A stretch of 51,590 nucleotides of DNA from contig CACZFF010000032.1 of NCBI GenBank assembly GCA_902780385.1, positions 1 to 51,590 of the forward strand. Reading direction: 5' to 3'. How positions within the stretch are numbered: the first letter of the stretch is position 1; each line of letters opens with the position of its first letter. The notes under the pieces were generated by a model, which did not search any database, was not told the origin of the DNA, and was given only the letters and a program-made list of their open reading frames with translations. This document shows, piece after piece, positions 7,925 to 16,061 of this stretch. The DNA is from an uncultured Lachnospiraceae bacterium (lineage in GTDB: Bacteria > Bacillota > Clostridia > Lachnospirales > Lachnospiraceae). The translations under genes and the position numbers were made by a program.

Positions 7925-9187
7925 ATGAAAGTTACAGGCATCATTATGGAATGCAACCCTTTTCACGAAGGTCATGCATTCATTCTGCGCGAGGCGCGCA
8001 GGATCACACAGGCAGACTATATCATCGCCGCCATGAGCGGTGACTTCGTACAGCGCGGCGAACCCGCCGTTTTCGACAAATATATCCGCGCGGAGCAGAT
8101 TCTGCAGGCCGGGGCAGACCTGGTCCTGGAGATCCCCCTCTATGCGGCATGCGGGAGCGCGGAATATTTTGCACGCGGCGGCATCAATCTTCTGGAGAAG
8201 CTGGGTGTTGTCACCGATCTGTGCTTCGGCTCAGAGAGCGGCGATTTTGACAACCTCATGCGCTGTGCACAGACCATTGCAGCCGCTGAGAGAAAAGGCT
8301 CCCCCGAGAGTACTGCAATATACAGGGAAAAGCTGCAGGCAGGGCTCAAGGGCGGAATGCCCTTTCCCGCTGCCCGGGCTGCGGCACTGGAGCATTTTTT
8401 CAGGGAAGAACTCGGCAAAAACAAGGAGGGCCTTGTCCTCCGCTACCCCTCTGCGCCCAATGATATTCTGGGTGTGGAATACTGCCGCGCGCTCATTCAT
8501 TCAGGCAGCAGTATACAGCCTCACGCCATCTCCAGGATCGATGTACCTACTGCGACACAGTACAGACAGGACATCCTTGCAGACCGCAGCATTCCGATTG
8601 CTGATGCAAAGATCATTCCCCGGACTTCTGTCACCCAGGTTCCCCTCTTCCCCGTCCATCCGGATGATTTTTCCGACCAGTTGATGTATGCCCTGCTCAT
8701 GCAGGAAGAGGAACTGGACTCCTTCGTGGACGTCACCCCGGAACTCGCCATCAGGATCAGGAAGCTGCTCGGCAGCTATTCCGGTTTTACCGCTTTCTGC
8801 GATCTCATCAACACCAAGAGCCTGGCCCGCACCCGCGTCAGCCGCTGCCTTCTCCACATTCTGCTGCAGATCAGACAGTACCGCCTGGATACACTGCTGT
8901 CCTCAGGAATGGTCTTTTACGCCAGACCTCTCGCGATCAACCGCGCCGCGGCTCCTCTCCTGTCCATGATCAGTCAGAACGCCTATATCCCCTTCCTGTC
9001 CAAGATGTCGGATGCCAGGAGTCATTTGTCTGAGAAAGCCTACTCCTTCCTGGAAGAGGAAATACGTGCGGAAGATCTCTACTGCCTGACACTGAGCAGG
9101 GCCGCAGGAAACTCCATGCCGAAAGAAACGCTCCCCTCCTCTGTCCCCGGAGCCCTGCAGAGGAAAATCCCTGTCAAAGAATCCTGA
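7925..9187 (+). CDS. tmcAL: tRNA(Met) cytidine acetate ligase (TmcAL, YlbM)
   Basis: A 420-residue nucleotidyltransferase-fold protein. The adenylylation motif ECNPFHEGHAFIL (HxGH type) is near residue 10, followed by AAMSGDFVQRGEPAVFDKY and ALRYPSAPND-like family signatures; residues after about 250 form the tRNA-binding helical part. The enzyme activates free acetate with ATP and forms N4-acetylcytidine at the wobble base of elongator tRNA-Met. I chose the ATG at 7925 over an in-frame TTG nine bases earlier because AAAGG is 10 nt upstream and the family begins with this hydrophobic strand. Its neighbour ackA produces or consumes acetate, so the two share a metabolite. Tandem TGACAGAGTGGCC copies overlap the stop codon. 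Confidence 0.93.
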   Translation: MKVTGIIMECNPFHEGHAFILREARRITQADYIIAAMSGDFVQRGEPAVFDKYIRAEQILQAGADLVLEIPLYAACGSAEYFARGGINLLEKLGVVTDLCFGSESGDFDNLMRCAQTIAAAERKGSPESTAIYREKLQAGLKGGMPFPAARAAALEHFFREELGKNKEGLVLRYPSAPNDILGVEYCRALIHSGSSIQPHAISRIDVPTATQYRQDILADRSIPIADAKIIPRTSVTQVPLFPVHPDDFSDQLMYALLMQEEELDSFVDVTPELAIRIRKLLGSYSGFTAFCDLINTKSLARTRVSRCLLHILLQIRQYRLDTLLSSGMVFYARPLAINRAAAPLLSMISQNAYIPFLSKMSDARSHLSEKAYSFLEEEIRAEDLYCLTLSRAAGNSMPKETLPSSVPGALQRKIPVKES

Positions 9188-9215
9188 CAGAGTGGCCTGA
9201 CAGAGTGGCCTGACA
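9185..9215 (+). repeat. Tandem 13-bp repeat at the tmcAL stop
   Basis: TGACAGAGTGGCC is present twice followed by a partial TGACA. The first TGA is the tmcAL stop codon. It looks like a replication-slippage duplication. Confidence 0.7.
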
Positions 9216-9216
9216 A

Positions 9217-9253
9217 GGGGACGATCCAATTGTTTTCATTCAGGACCATCCCC
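9217..9253 (+). terminator. Possible terminator or degenerate palindrome after tmcAL
   Basis: The arms GGGGACGATCC / GGACCATCCCC pair at 9 of 11 positions across a 15-nt loop. A T8 run follows about 17 nt later. The GGGGACG core is like the perfect hairpin at 29551-29623, so this may be a decayed copy of that family rather than a dedicated terminator. Confidence 0.4.
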
Positions 9254-9287
9254 GGCAGCTCATTCCATTGTTTTTTTTGATCAGACA

Positions 9288-9316
9288 TTGACAAAAGCAT
9301 CCGATTTGAATAAACT
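9288..9316 (+). promoter_or_regulatory. Promoter of the marR gene
   Basis: Consensus TTGACA (9288-9293), an exact 17-bp spacer and TAAACT (9311-9316). The -10 overlaps the palindromic operator at 9315-9338, consistent with autorepression. Confidence 0.7.
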
Positions 9317-9338
9317 AACTTTGTTAGAATAATCTAAC
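9315..9338. promoter_or_regulatory. MarR operator
   Basis: Two overlapping palindromes share half sites: CTAAC-TTT-GTTAG (9315-9327) and GTTAGA-ATAA-TCTAAC (9323-9338). They start inside the -10 and cover the predicted transcription start. Binding by the MarR protein encoded directly downstream is inferred from position and symmetry. Confidence 0.65.
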
Positions 9339-9390
9339 TTCTATGCAATGGATACTATGATGTCAAGATCAAAAGGAGCGCGATCAGCAG

Positions 9391-9834
9391 ATGGAAAAAT
9401 ATAAGGACTACGAGACGCTGGCAGAAAACCTCTGTGATATCCATTTCCTGTATTCCAAAGATCTGTCAAATGTGTTTGAACAGCACAGCACACGCGGTGA
9501 AGAGGCTGCACTCTTCTGGCTGTCCAGGCTTGAAAGCCCTGTGTCCGCCGGAGAGCTTGCGGCGAGGCTCGGGATCACTTCAGGAAGGATCGCAAACATT
9601 CTCAGCAGTCTGGACCGGAAAAAATATATCGAGCGCCATCGCTCCTCGCGCGACCGCCGCCAGATCAATGTGGCACTGACAGATGCCGGCGCCGATCACA
9701 TCCGTTCCATCTATAAGAACGCAAAGGAAAACCATATCAGCCTCCTGAAAAAAATGGGGGATGAAAACGCAAACGAGTTCATTCGTCTAATGAACCTTGC
9801 CATTCAGACCGCCTCGGAAATGACAGGCGCCTGA
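9391..9834 (+). CDS. MarR-family transcriptional regulator
   Basis: A 147-residue winged-helix protein of usual MarR length. The DNA-binding core AGELAARLGITSGRIANILS (about residues 52-72) is followed by the beta-wing KKYIERHRSSRDRRQINVALT, and helices at both ends form the dimer interface. There is no Cys pair typical of redox-sensing OhrR types, so the signal is likely a small ligand. The start has AAGGAGC 8-9 nt upstream. The promoter and palindromic operator sit directly in front, indicating autoregulation. No co-directional target gene follows: a strong terminator comes next, so any regulon lies elsewhere. Confidence 0.9.
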   Translation: MEKYKDYETLAENLCDIHFLYSKDLSNVFEQHSTRGEEAALFWLSRLESPVSAGELAARLGITSGRIANILSSLDRKKYIERHRSSRDRRQINVALTDAGADHIRSIYKNAKENHISLLKKMGDENANEFIRLMNLAIQTASEMTGA

Positions 9835-9890
9835 TTTTTCAACCAAATATTTTCAATAATATATTTTCAACTAAATGTGTGAAAGCAAAA

Positions 9891-9950
9891 ACCTCCTCTG
9901 CGGACTTGCATGAAATCAAGACCGCAGGGGAGGTATTTTTGCTTTGCAAA
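9891..9950. terminator. Bidirectional terminator between marR and the convergent ARH-like gene
   Basis: The arms ACCTCCTCTGCGG / CCGCAGGGGAGGT are 13 bp with one G-T wobble and a loop of about 27 nt. The stem is flanked by A-rich and T-rich tracts. It serves both converging genes. Confidence 0.8.
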
Positions 9951-9967
9951 AATCAAAAGGTTAAGGA

Positions 9968-11734
9968 TCAGCGCCGGTTTGCGCGGGAGGCTTCCCTGTT
10001 AATGAGAAAGATCGATTCAATCGTCTTTCTGGGAATGAAAAAGATCTTATCGAAAGGATTCAGTACGATTCCCTGAATCTCATCGGGAATGCTCTCCCTG
10101 AATACGGGCGGATTCTGCCCGTCGGGACTTTCCGCATTCCGGTCCGCCCCTGCAGCTTCCCGTGCCAGCTCCGAGCCTGCCGGCAGAAAACGCATAAAGA
10201 GCGCGTCCATTGCGTAGGAAAGGACCATGCCGGAGCTATTGTCAGGACCCGCTGCAGCACCGGCCGCTGCCCGGGCTTTGGCCAGAGCCGCATTGGCCTT
10301 GTCCAGCTGTGCCCGGCTCGTATAAGCGGGCTGCCAGAGTTTTCCGTCTTTCGTGCGGATCGCCTGCATGCTGTAGACCAGGCCATTCTGAGGTGCCTGG
10401 CCTGAGGCATCTCCTTTTCCTGCAGCCTGAGTATTTTCGCTGCGCTTTACAGAGATCAGGGGCACAAAGACGCGGCCCTTCTGGTTCATGCGCCGGCGGA
10501 GCACTTCCATGGCGGCAATGAGGGACTTTTCGTCCTTCTGCGCAAGCATAACATCAATTGCCTGCTCGATCGGTTCATTGCCCTGTACTGCCGCAGGGTG
10601 ACGCGCAGTGGCACGGGTCATCGCGTTCTCCCACCGCTCCCTGGCTGCGGGATTCTGATCGCGGGCTGCTTTTTTCTGCGCTTCGCGGGCAGCAAAAGCC
10701 TCTGCAGCCTTCCTGAGATCTTCCGGGAGACGCCGCAGGCCCTCGGCTTTGATATCCTCCGGAATGCCGAAAAATGCCTCCGCGGCCGCGCCTGCGATCG
10801 CTGTGATATCAGCACTGTTTCCTCCCAGGGAAACAGCCCTTCTGACCACGTCTTCAAAATCCCTGCCGTTTAAAAAAGCGGTCATGGCAGCGCGCACGCA
10901 CAGGGCGGAAAGACAGGAGGAATCGCCGTCAGCTGAACCTGCCGCTCCTGTATCCGCACTGTCTGTCATTCCTGAAAAACCGGAAATCATCCGCGCCCCG
11001 CCGGCGCGCAGGATCTCCTCCTTCATGGCTTCTTCGTCAGGAATCTTATATCCGAATTCCCGCTCCAGATACCCGGCAATATAGGGTTTCGTGCTGCCAT
11101 GAATGGCCAGAAAAACTGCGCAGGCAGCCGCTTCTGCTGCTTTGACAGCCTCTTTGCTCCGGTTGGTGAGTTCCGCCTGCAGACGAGCCATGTGCCGCAT
11201 CATATAAAGATCATCCTGAAAAGTCCAGGCCACCGGGCTGACACGCGCCGCAGGCCCCGCGTCATCGTCCTTGACCACAGGACTGCCTCCGCGGAAGAGC
11301 CAGACACTCAGATCCATGGTGTATCCGGCAAGCGGATAAGCCTGGCCGAGACGGCGCATTGCCGCCGTCAGCTCTTTCTTAAAATTCTCTTCAAAGGCGT
11401 TCTGCGGAATATTGGGGCCGTTCACATTTTTTCCGCCCACACTGACATTGACAGCACCAGCCTGTCCAGAGGTCTTTTCGCCCTCATCTTGTCCCGCCTT
11501 TCCCGCCATGATCGTAGGCAGCAACCGCTCAAACTGCAGAATACCGGCTTCGACAGCTGCCGTCATCACAGTCTTGTCAGAAAAATCCTCCCCTGCCTGT
11601 CCTTCTCCGTTTCCGGATGAGGGATCTGTTCCGGCAGCATTTGTCCGGAACAGGGGAATATTTGTATCTGTCAGGTCTTCATGCTTATATTCGTAGGGGA
11701 ATCCGATCACATCCCCGATGATTGCACCAAACAT
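9968..11734 (-). CDS. ADP-ribosylglycohydrolase-like protein fused to an SseB-like domain
   Basis: A 588-residue protein. Residues 1-330 follow the ADP-ribosylglycohydrolase fold: GAIIGDVIGFPYEY at the start, FSDKTVMTAAV near 51-61, then SLGGNSADITAIAGAAAEAFFGIP near 302-325. The metal-binding motifs are altered. The usual S/T-D-D reads S-D-K (52-54), and the usual GGD-x-D-T reads GGN-S-A-D (304-309), so four of six dimagnesium ligands are replaced. After a charged linker, residues about 385-580 resemble an SseB N-terminal domain (GRVFVPLISVKR, GIVLNPFDKIFFIPRKTI). The protein is probably a non-catalytic ADP-ribose binder or has changed chemistry. Low-complexity Gly/Ala/Asp insertions occur at 35-50, 78-108 and 255-275. 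The C-terminal assignment is by eye. Confidence 0.7.
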   Translation of the reverse strand: MFGAIIGDVIGFPYEYKHEDLTDTNIPLFRTNAAGTDPSSGNGEGQAGEDFSDKTVMTAAVEAGILQFERLLPTIMAGKAGQDEGEKTSGQAGAVNVSVGGKNVNGPNIPQNAFEENFKKELTAAMRRLGQAYPLAGYTMDLSVWLFRGGSPVVKDDDAGPAARVSPVAWTFQDDLYMMRHMARLQAELTNRSKEAVKAAEAAACAVFLAIHGSTKPYIAGYLEREFGYKIPDEEAMKEEILRAGGARMISGFSGMTDSADTGAAGSADGDSSCLSALCVRAAMTAFLNGRDFEDVVRRAVSLGGNSADITAIAGAAAEAFFGIPEDIKAEGLRRLPEDLRKAAEAFAAREAQKKAARDQNPAARERWENAMTRATARHPAAVQGNEPIEQAIDVMLAQKDEKSLIAAMEVLRRRMNQKGRVFVPLISVKRSENTQAAGKGDASGQAPQNGLVYSMQAIRTKDGKLWQPAYTSRAQLDKANAALAKARAAAGAAAGPDNSSGMVLSYAMDALFMRFLPAGSELAREAAGADRNAESPDGQNPPVFRESIPDEIQGIVLNPFDKIFFIPRKTIESIFLINREASRANRR

Positions 11735-11758
11735 AATAAACTCTCTCCTTCCAGAACC

Positions 11759-12667
11759 TCACAGTCCCAGCGCTTCGCGGATCGCCGCGGCGGCGCCGTC
11801 GTGGTCATTGTCTCCGGTGATCCTGTCTGCCGTCTCCTTGACATAATCGGGCGCATTTCCCATTGCCACGGAATAGCCCGCACCGCGCAGCATGGCGCGG
11901 TCGTTGTCGCCGTCGCCAAGGGCCATGATCTGCGAATCCGTGATGCCCAGGTGTTTTCCCAGATCCTCCAGGGACCGCCATTTGTCCGCCATCACATGAG
12001 TGATCTCCAGATCTGTTTTCCATGGAAACAGGATATGCAAGAGCCGTCCCCCGTCCCTGCCCCGGATCTTTTTAATCTGATCAGCCGCGGCATCCCGCGC
12101 CTCCCGACTGGGGAACATCAGGGAAATATTTTCCACATGGGAGGACGGATCTTCCAGAAAGGCATCAAAACCGCTCACGATTTTCCTGCTCCTGTTAATA
12201 TAGGCCAGGATGGGCGGTGCGATGGAAAAACGCTTTTCCAGCATTTCCTGAGTATGAGGATTGTGATAGCCTACACCCTTGATGAATATCTCGCGGATCA
12301 CATCATGGCCATCTGCCGCCTCCAGCACTCTGCGCACAGCTTCATGCGGCAGATGAGCCTTGCGCAGAACTCTTGCAGGTGTTTTTCCGTTCAGTGTTCC
12401 GCTCAGGATATAAGTGCCCTTTCCCAGGGCATCCTCTGCCAGGGCATAGGTGTTGGCGCCGTTGGACGTGATCACATATCGGATCCCGCAAATCTCCAGC
12501 ACCTCACGGGGAACACCCGCCAGGGGCCTTCCCGTCACCGGAACGACCTCAACTCCTGCGCGGACCGCATCCTCCAGGACACGCCTCGATTCCGCGGTGA
12601 GTTCCTTCTGCCTGGTCAGGAGCGTGCCGTCCAGATCTATTCCAATCATCTTTATCACTTTGTCCAT
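11759..12667 (-). CDS. Cof-type HAD phosphatase
   Basis: A 302-residue HAD hydrolase of the Cof/YbiV subfamily (IIB cap). The nucleophile motif I MIGIDLDGTLL is at the N-terminus, motif II VVPVTGRPLAGV near 40, and motif IV MALGDGDNDRAML near 245 with its acidic metal ligands, followed by GYSVAMGNAPDYVKETAD. Such enzymes dephosphorylate sugar phosphates or flavin/pyridoxal phosphates in the cytosol; the substrate here is unknown. I chose the ATG at 12667, preceded by GAGAGGA, over an upstream start that adds 20 basic residues and has no binding site. It ends 24 bp before the start of the ARH/SseB-like gene, so the two may be cotranscribed. Confidence 0.9.
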   Translation of the reverse strand: MDKVIKMIGIDLDGTLLTRQKELTAESRRVLEDAVRAGVEVVPVTGRPLAGVPREVLEICGIRYVITSNGANTYALAEDALGKGTYILSGTLNGKTPARVLRKAHLPHEAVRRVLEAADGHDVIREIFIKGVGYHNPHTQEMLEKRFSIAPPILAYINRSRKIVSGFDAFLEDPSSHVENISLMFPSREARDAAADQIKKIRGRDGGRLLHILFPWKTDLEITHVMADKWRSLEDLGKHLGITDSQIMALGDGDNDRAMLRGAGYSVAMGNAPDYVKETADRITGDNDHDGAAAAIREALGL

Positions 12668-12841
12668 TGATCGTGTCCTCTCCCGGATCCTGTTTCCCGC
12701 CGCCCCGAAACAGATCCTGTACTGCATCTGCTGCTGCGCTCAAGACAGTGCTGAACGATGCTGATACACGCTCTGCAGCATGAGCGCTGATACAACTTGC
12801 GGTTTTAGAGAAATATTATATCACGGCCTGCGGTTTCATGG

Positions 12842-12847
12842 TATAAT
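12842..12847 (+). promoter_or_regulatory. Possible -10 element for the alpha/beta hydrolase gene
   Basis: A consensus TATAAT lies 92 nt upstream of the hydrolase start. The matching -35 is poor at both 17 and 18 bp spacing. A second TATAAT on the opposite strand (12815-12820) could serve the Cof gene. The region from 12668 to 12938 has no gene. Confidence 0.4.
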
Positions 12848-12938
12848 GACATTCCACGGTTTGGTAAGGCGGTTTGGTAAGGTGATATAAAGCGATATAT
12901 AGTTGAATCCGCACAGACGTTTTTTCGGAGAAATCACC

Positions 12939-13760
12939 ATGGAAAAATACTTTGATCTTCATAGTGCAGATTTCACGATCCGGTGTAAAAAATATTTTGC
13001 CGGCAAAAATGATGTCGACGGAATAAACATGGAAAACGCGGTCGGTCCAGGTCCTGTCTTTAAACATGTCGTTCTTTTCTGCCACGGTTTTGCCGGGCAC
13101 AAGGACAACGCAATGGCAAATAAGCTCGCAGACAGAATCCTGGAAAGGCATGACGACACAGCCCTTGTTATTTTCAACTGGCCGGGTCACGGAGACGATG
13201 AACACGCCGGGATCACGCTCGCGGACTGCGACGCCTATCTCGGAGCTGTCCTGCAATATATACAGAAGGAACTGCGTCCCGAAATCCTGGACGCCAGCGC
13301 CACCAGCTTCGGCGGCTACCTGGTATTGAAATATATCTCGGACCACGGTGTAAATCCCTTCCGCAGGATCTGCCTGCGCTGCCCTGCCGTCGTCATGTAC
13401 CGGGTCCTCACCGAGAAGGTCCTCACACAGGACGAGCTGAGGACACTGGCACAGGGAGGGGAAGTCCCCTCGGGTTTCGACCGCAAGGTCATGCTGTCGC
13501 AGGCCTTTATCCAGTCCCTGAAAGACAACGATATCACCATCCGGGATCTAAGCCCCTATGCAGGCTGCATGCGTATCGCGCAGGGAACAGCCGATGAACT
13601 TGTACCTTATGAAGCCGTGCACTCTTTTGCATGCAGAAACGGGATCAGCATGGTCACCGTACCGGACGCCGATCACCGCTTCACAGATCCCGCAAAAATG
13701 GATCTGGTCCTCGGGACATTTATGCAGTTCCTCGATCTTTCCGACCATGCCGCTCGTTAG
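12939..13760 (+). CDS. Alpha/beta hydrolase
   Basis: A 273-residue serine hydrolase-fold protein. It has the oxyanion segment FCHGFAGHKDNAMANK, a WPGHGDDEH loop, the nucleophile elbow SATSFGGYL (serine near residue 119), an acid in QGTADELVPYE and the catalytic histidine in DADHRF, so the triad is complete. It is probably a cytosolic esterase or peptidase-like enzyme of unknown substrate. I chose the ATG at 12939, with GGAGAAA 7-8 nt upstream, over an earlier in-frame ATG without a site. The last codons and stop lie within a 33-bp palindromic repeat that is also present at 22817-22849, so the C-terminal tail (SDHAAR) may come from insertion of that element. Confidence 0.88.
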   Translation: MEKYFDLHSADFTIRCKKYFAGKNDVDGINMENAVGPGPVFKHVVLFCHGFAGHKDNAMANKLADRILERHDDTALVIFNWPGHGDDEHAGITLADCDAYLGAVLQYIQKELRPEILDASATSFGGYLVLKYISDHGVNPFRRICLRCPAVVMYRVLTEKVLTQDELRTLAQGGEVPSGFDRKVMLSQAFIQSLKDNDITIRDLSPYAGCMRIAQGTADELVPYEAVHSFACRNGISMVTVPDADHRFTDPAKMDLVLGTFMQFLDLSDHAAR

Positions 13761-13769
13761 AGCGGCACC
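13737..13769 (+). repeat. 33-bp palindromic repeat, copy 1
   Basis: The element contains the stem GCCGCTCGTTAGAGCGGC. The reverse complement recurs at 22817-22849 with a single difference (T versus C in the loop). This copy supplies the stop codon of the hydrolase gene. A second hairpin (GGAGAAA...TTTCTCC) follows directly. Confidence 0.85.
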
Positions 13770-13933
13770 GCGAGGAGAAAGCCCGGAACGGGTTTCTCCG
13801 ATGCAATATTTTTCACTCTTTAAATGTTAAACGTATGTTTTCCGGACCCGCCGGCAGGTCTTCTGCCCTTCAGATTCCTGCGGCACAGTGAAAGCCAAAC
13901 GCTTATTAATAAAATACTGGTTTAAGAAATATT

Positions 13934-15088
13934 GTGAGTATTAATGAATTCGTCCTTCCTCTGACGAAGGATTTATTAAAATACCATACGAGATGGAATG
14001 AACGCTCGCTCAAGCCTTATACAGATGAGCTCTTCGATCTTTGGGCGGAGAACAATGTCGACGGCCTGCTGGATACACAGCTGCAGGGTCCGACATTGAC
14101 ACGCTTCGGCATCATCCCCGATGACCGCCGCAGCGCGGACCGCATCGTCAGCCTGCTCCCCACCTACAAGGCAATCTTCAACCGCAGCGATATTCAAGTC
14201 TACCGTGCGGACGGACATATCTATATCGATGTGCCCTGGCAGACCGACCAGGTCTATCTGGGCGACATCCTGACGGACAGAGAGTTTGAAGAAGTACAGA
14301 GCATCCCCCAGTCAATCCCGGTCGCCATCGGAATGGACATCTACAGGCAGAGCTATTTCGCCGATCTTTCGCGGACACCCCACCTGATCGTCGCAGGTGC
14401 AGGGCGCACCGCTTTTTTGCATGGGATCATCATAAGTCTGCTCCTTTCGCATGCTCCGGAGGAGATCGAGCTCTACCTCTGCGGCCAGAGACGGAGCGAA
14501 TTTGACCGCTACAGCCAGGTTCCCTACTGCCAGGTTTCTTCCGACCCCGATGAGGAAATGGCCCTTTTGGAGGACCTCAACGCAGAAGTGGACCGCCGCT
14601 ACGCCGCCCTCTATGACAGCCGCTGCCGGACGATCTATGATTTCAACCGCAAGGCCGGTATGATGAAGCACCTGATCGTCATCATCGAGGAATACGCCAA
14701 CCTGAACGCCATCGGCAAACGGCAGGCCGCCAATCTGCTCACCCGGCTGGCGGAAATGGCCTCCGCCTGCGGGATCCATGTGATCGCAGCATCGGAGAAA
14801 AGTGTTTATTTCCGCCCCATCCGCGAGAGCTTTCCCGCACGCGTGTGCCTGCGCACCGATACTGTAGCGGATTCCTATGTCATGGTCGACCGCAAGGGAG
14901 CCGAAAAACTCGGTAAAAAAGGCATGCTCTACTATCTCGACGGTTCCTCCCAGACTCCCTACCTGCTCCAGAGCGGGATGATCACCACCAAGGAGATCCG
15001 CGCCGTCGTCTCGGCCATCATGGACAACTTTGAGCTGCCCCGGGAGGAGACAGGCCCCTCCATCTGGGACAAACTTTTCTCCAGATAA
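13934..15088 (+). CDS. FtsK/SpoIIIE-like protein with degenerate ATP-binding loop
   Basis: A 384-residue protein that follows the FtsK/SpoIIIE motor domain without membrane or gamma domains. It has RTPHLIVAGAGRTAFLHGII (about 148-167), a Walker B-like MKHLIVIIEEYANL (244-257), LLTRLAEMASACGIHVIAAS (268-287) and PARVCLRTDTVADSYVMVD. In FtsK the first segment reads GATGSGKS; here it is GAGRTA, so the Walker A lysine and the following serine are missing, and Walker B has Glu-Glu-Tyr in place of Asp-Glu-Leu. ATP-driven translocation is therefore unlikely; it may be a structural or regulatory relative. The frame has a stop just upstream, leaving GTG at 13934 as the best start, with a weak binding site. 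A HAD phosphatase gene begins 16 bp downstream, probably in one transcript. Confidence 0.7.
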   Translation: MSINEFVLPLTKDLLKYHTRWNERSLKPYTDELFDLWAENNVDGLLDTQLQGPTLTRFGIIPDDRRSADRIVSLLPTYKAIFNRSDIQVYRADGHIYIDVPWQTDQVYLGDILTDREFEEVQSIPQSIPVAIGMDIYRQSYFADLSRTPHLIVAGAGRTAFLHGIIISLLLSHAPEEIELYLCGQRRSEFDRYSQVPYCQVSSDPDEEMALLEDLNAEVDRRYAALYDSRCRTIYDFNRKAGMMKHLIVIIEEYANLNAIGKRQAANLLTRLAEMASACGIHVIAASEKSVYFRPIRESFPARVCLRTDTVADSYVMVDRKGAEKLGKKGMLYYLDGSSQTPYLLQSGMITTKEIRAVVSAIMDNFELPREETGPSIWDKLFSR

Positions 15089-15103
15089 AAAGAAAGGATA
15101 TTT

Positions 15104-15817
15104 ATGCAGTATAAAGCAGTGATATTCGATATGGACGGAACTATACTGGACACCGCCAATGACCTCACGTCGTCGGTCAACTACGCTATGGGCATGTGCG
15201 GCCACAAGCACGATTATGTGCGCGCCGACGGAATGCGTCTGTTCGGGAGCGGTGTGCACACAGCCCTGCAGCGGGCCCTGGCCATGGAGGCCGGTGAAAA
15301 CGATCCCGCCCGCCTCCGCCGAATCGGCTCTGCAGAAATGATGACGGTCCCGGGGATCGACGAAGCTGAAGTCGCAAGGATCGAAGATGTTTTCCGGCCT
15401 TTTTATCTGGAGCACAGCAGGGATGAGACCGGCCCCTATGACGGGATCATGGATCTTCTGTATGCCCTCCGCGAGAAAGGCATCAGGACGGCTGTCGTAT
15501 CCAATAAGCCCGATCCGGCCGTGAAAAAACTGGCCGCGGACTGCTTCGAGAACTTGTTTGACGCTGCTGCCGGCGAACAGTCCGGCATCCGCAGAAAGCC
15601 TGCCCCCGACATGGTGGAGGCCGTCCTGAAGGATTTCGGCATCGCCGCCGAAGAAGCTCTCTATATCGGGGATACTGAGATCGATGTCCAGACTGCGGAA
15701 AACACAGGCATGCCCTGCGTCTGCGTATCCTGGGGATTCCGCCCCGTGGATTTTCTGGAATCCCTGGGACCCTTCGCGATCATCGACAGTCCCATGCAGC
15801 TCCTGGATCTGCTTTAA
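15104..15817 (+). CDS. HAD phosphatase, phosphoglycolate phosphatase-like
   Basis: A 237-residue HAD hydrolase with an alpha-helical C1 cap. Motif I VIFDMDGTILDT is near residue 7 (nucleophile and acid Asp pair), motif II TAVVSNKPDPAV near 128, the motif III lysine in RRKPAPDMVEAVL and motif IV YIGDTEIDVQTA near 188. This pattern is that of Gph/PgmB relatives, which remove phosphate from 2-phosphoglycolate or hexose phosphates. The exact substrate cannot be read from sequence. ATG start with AGAAAGGA about 8 nt upstream. It lies 16 bp after the FtsK-like gene, and a bidirectional terminator follows. Confidence 0.88.
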   Translation: MQYKAVIFDMDGTILDTANDLTSSVNYAMGMCGHKHDYVRADGMRLFGSGVHTALQRALAMEAGENDPARLRRIGSAEMMTVPGIDEAEVARIEDVFRPFYLEHSRDETGPYDGIMDLLYALREKGIRTAVVSNKPDPAVKKLAADCFENLFDAAAGEQSGIRRKPAPDMVEAVLKDFGIAAEEALYIGDTEIDVQTAENTGMPCVCVSWGFRPVDFLESLGPFAIIDSPMQLLDLL

Positions 15818-15907
15818 AAACTGTTCTGTCTGAGTATCTGAAATCTGCAGATTCAGGATTCGCCTGCAGGTCATGAATATCAGGGCCATGATCAATATCC
15901 GGATGTA

Positions 15908-15966
15908 AAAAACCTGCCGTCCCTCGTTTTTTCCATGAAAAACGGTGAAGAGGCAGGTTTTTTGTT
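15908..15966. terminator. Bidirectional terminator
   Basis: The arms AAAACCTGCC / GGCAGGTTTT surround an inner AT-rich fold, with A and T tracts at both ends. It separates the HAD gene from the convergent epimerase gene. The rest of 15818-16061 shows no gene. Confidence 0.8.
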
Positions 15967-16061
15967 TTTTCCAGATCTTCCTAATATGCCGGATGTCTGT
16001 ATGCTTTTAAGGCATCCGTAATGTTTTTAAGGCATACGCAATGATTTTAAAGCATACACGC

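Noticed and set aside
9968-11734. Eraser partner for the WGR-PARP
   Set aside because: It lies about 37 kb away in the core genome, outside the element, and its metal-binding motifs are disrupted.
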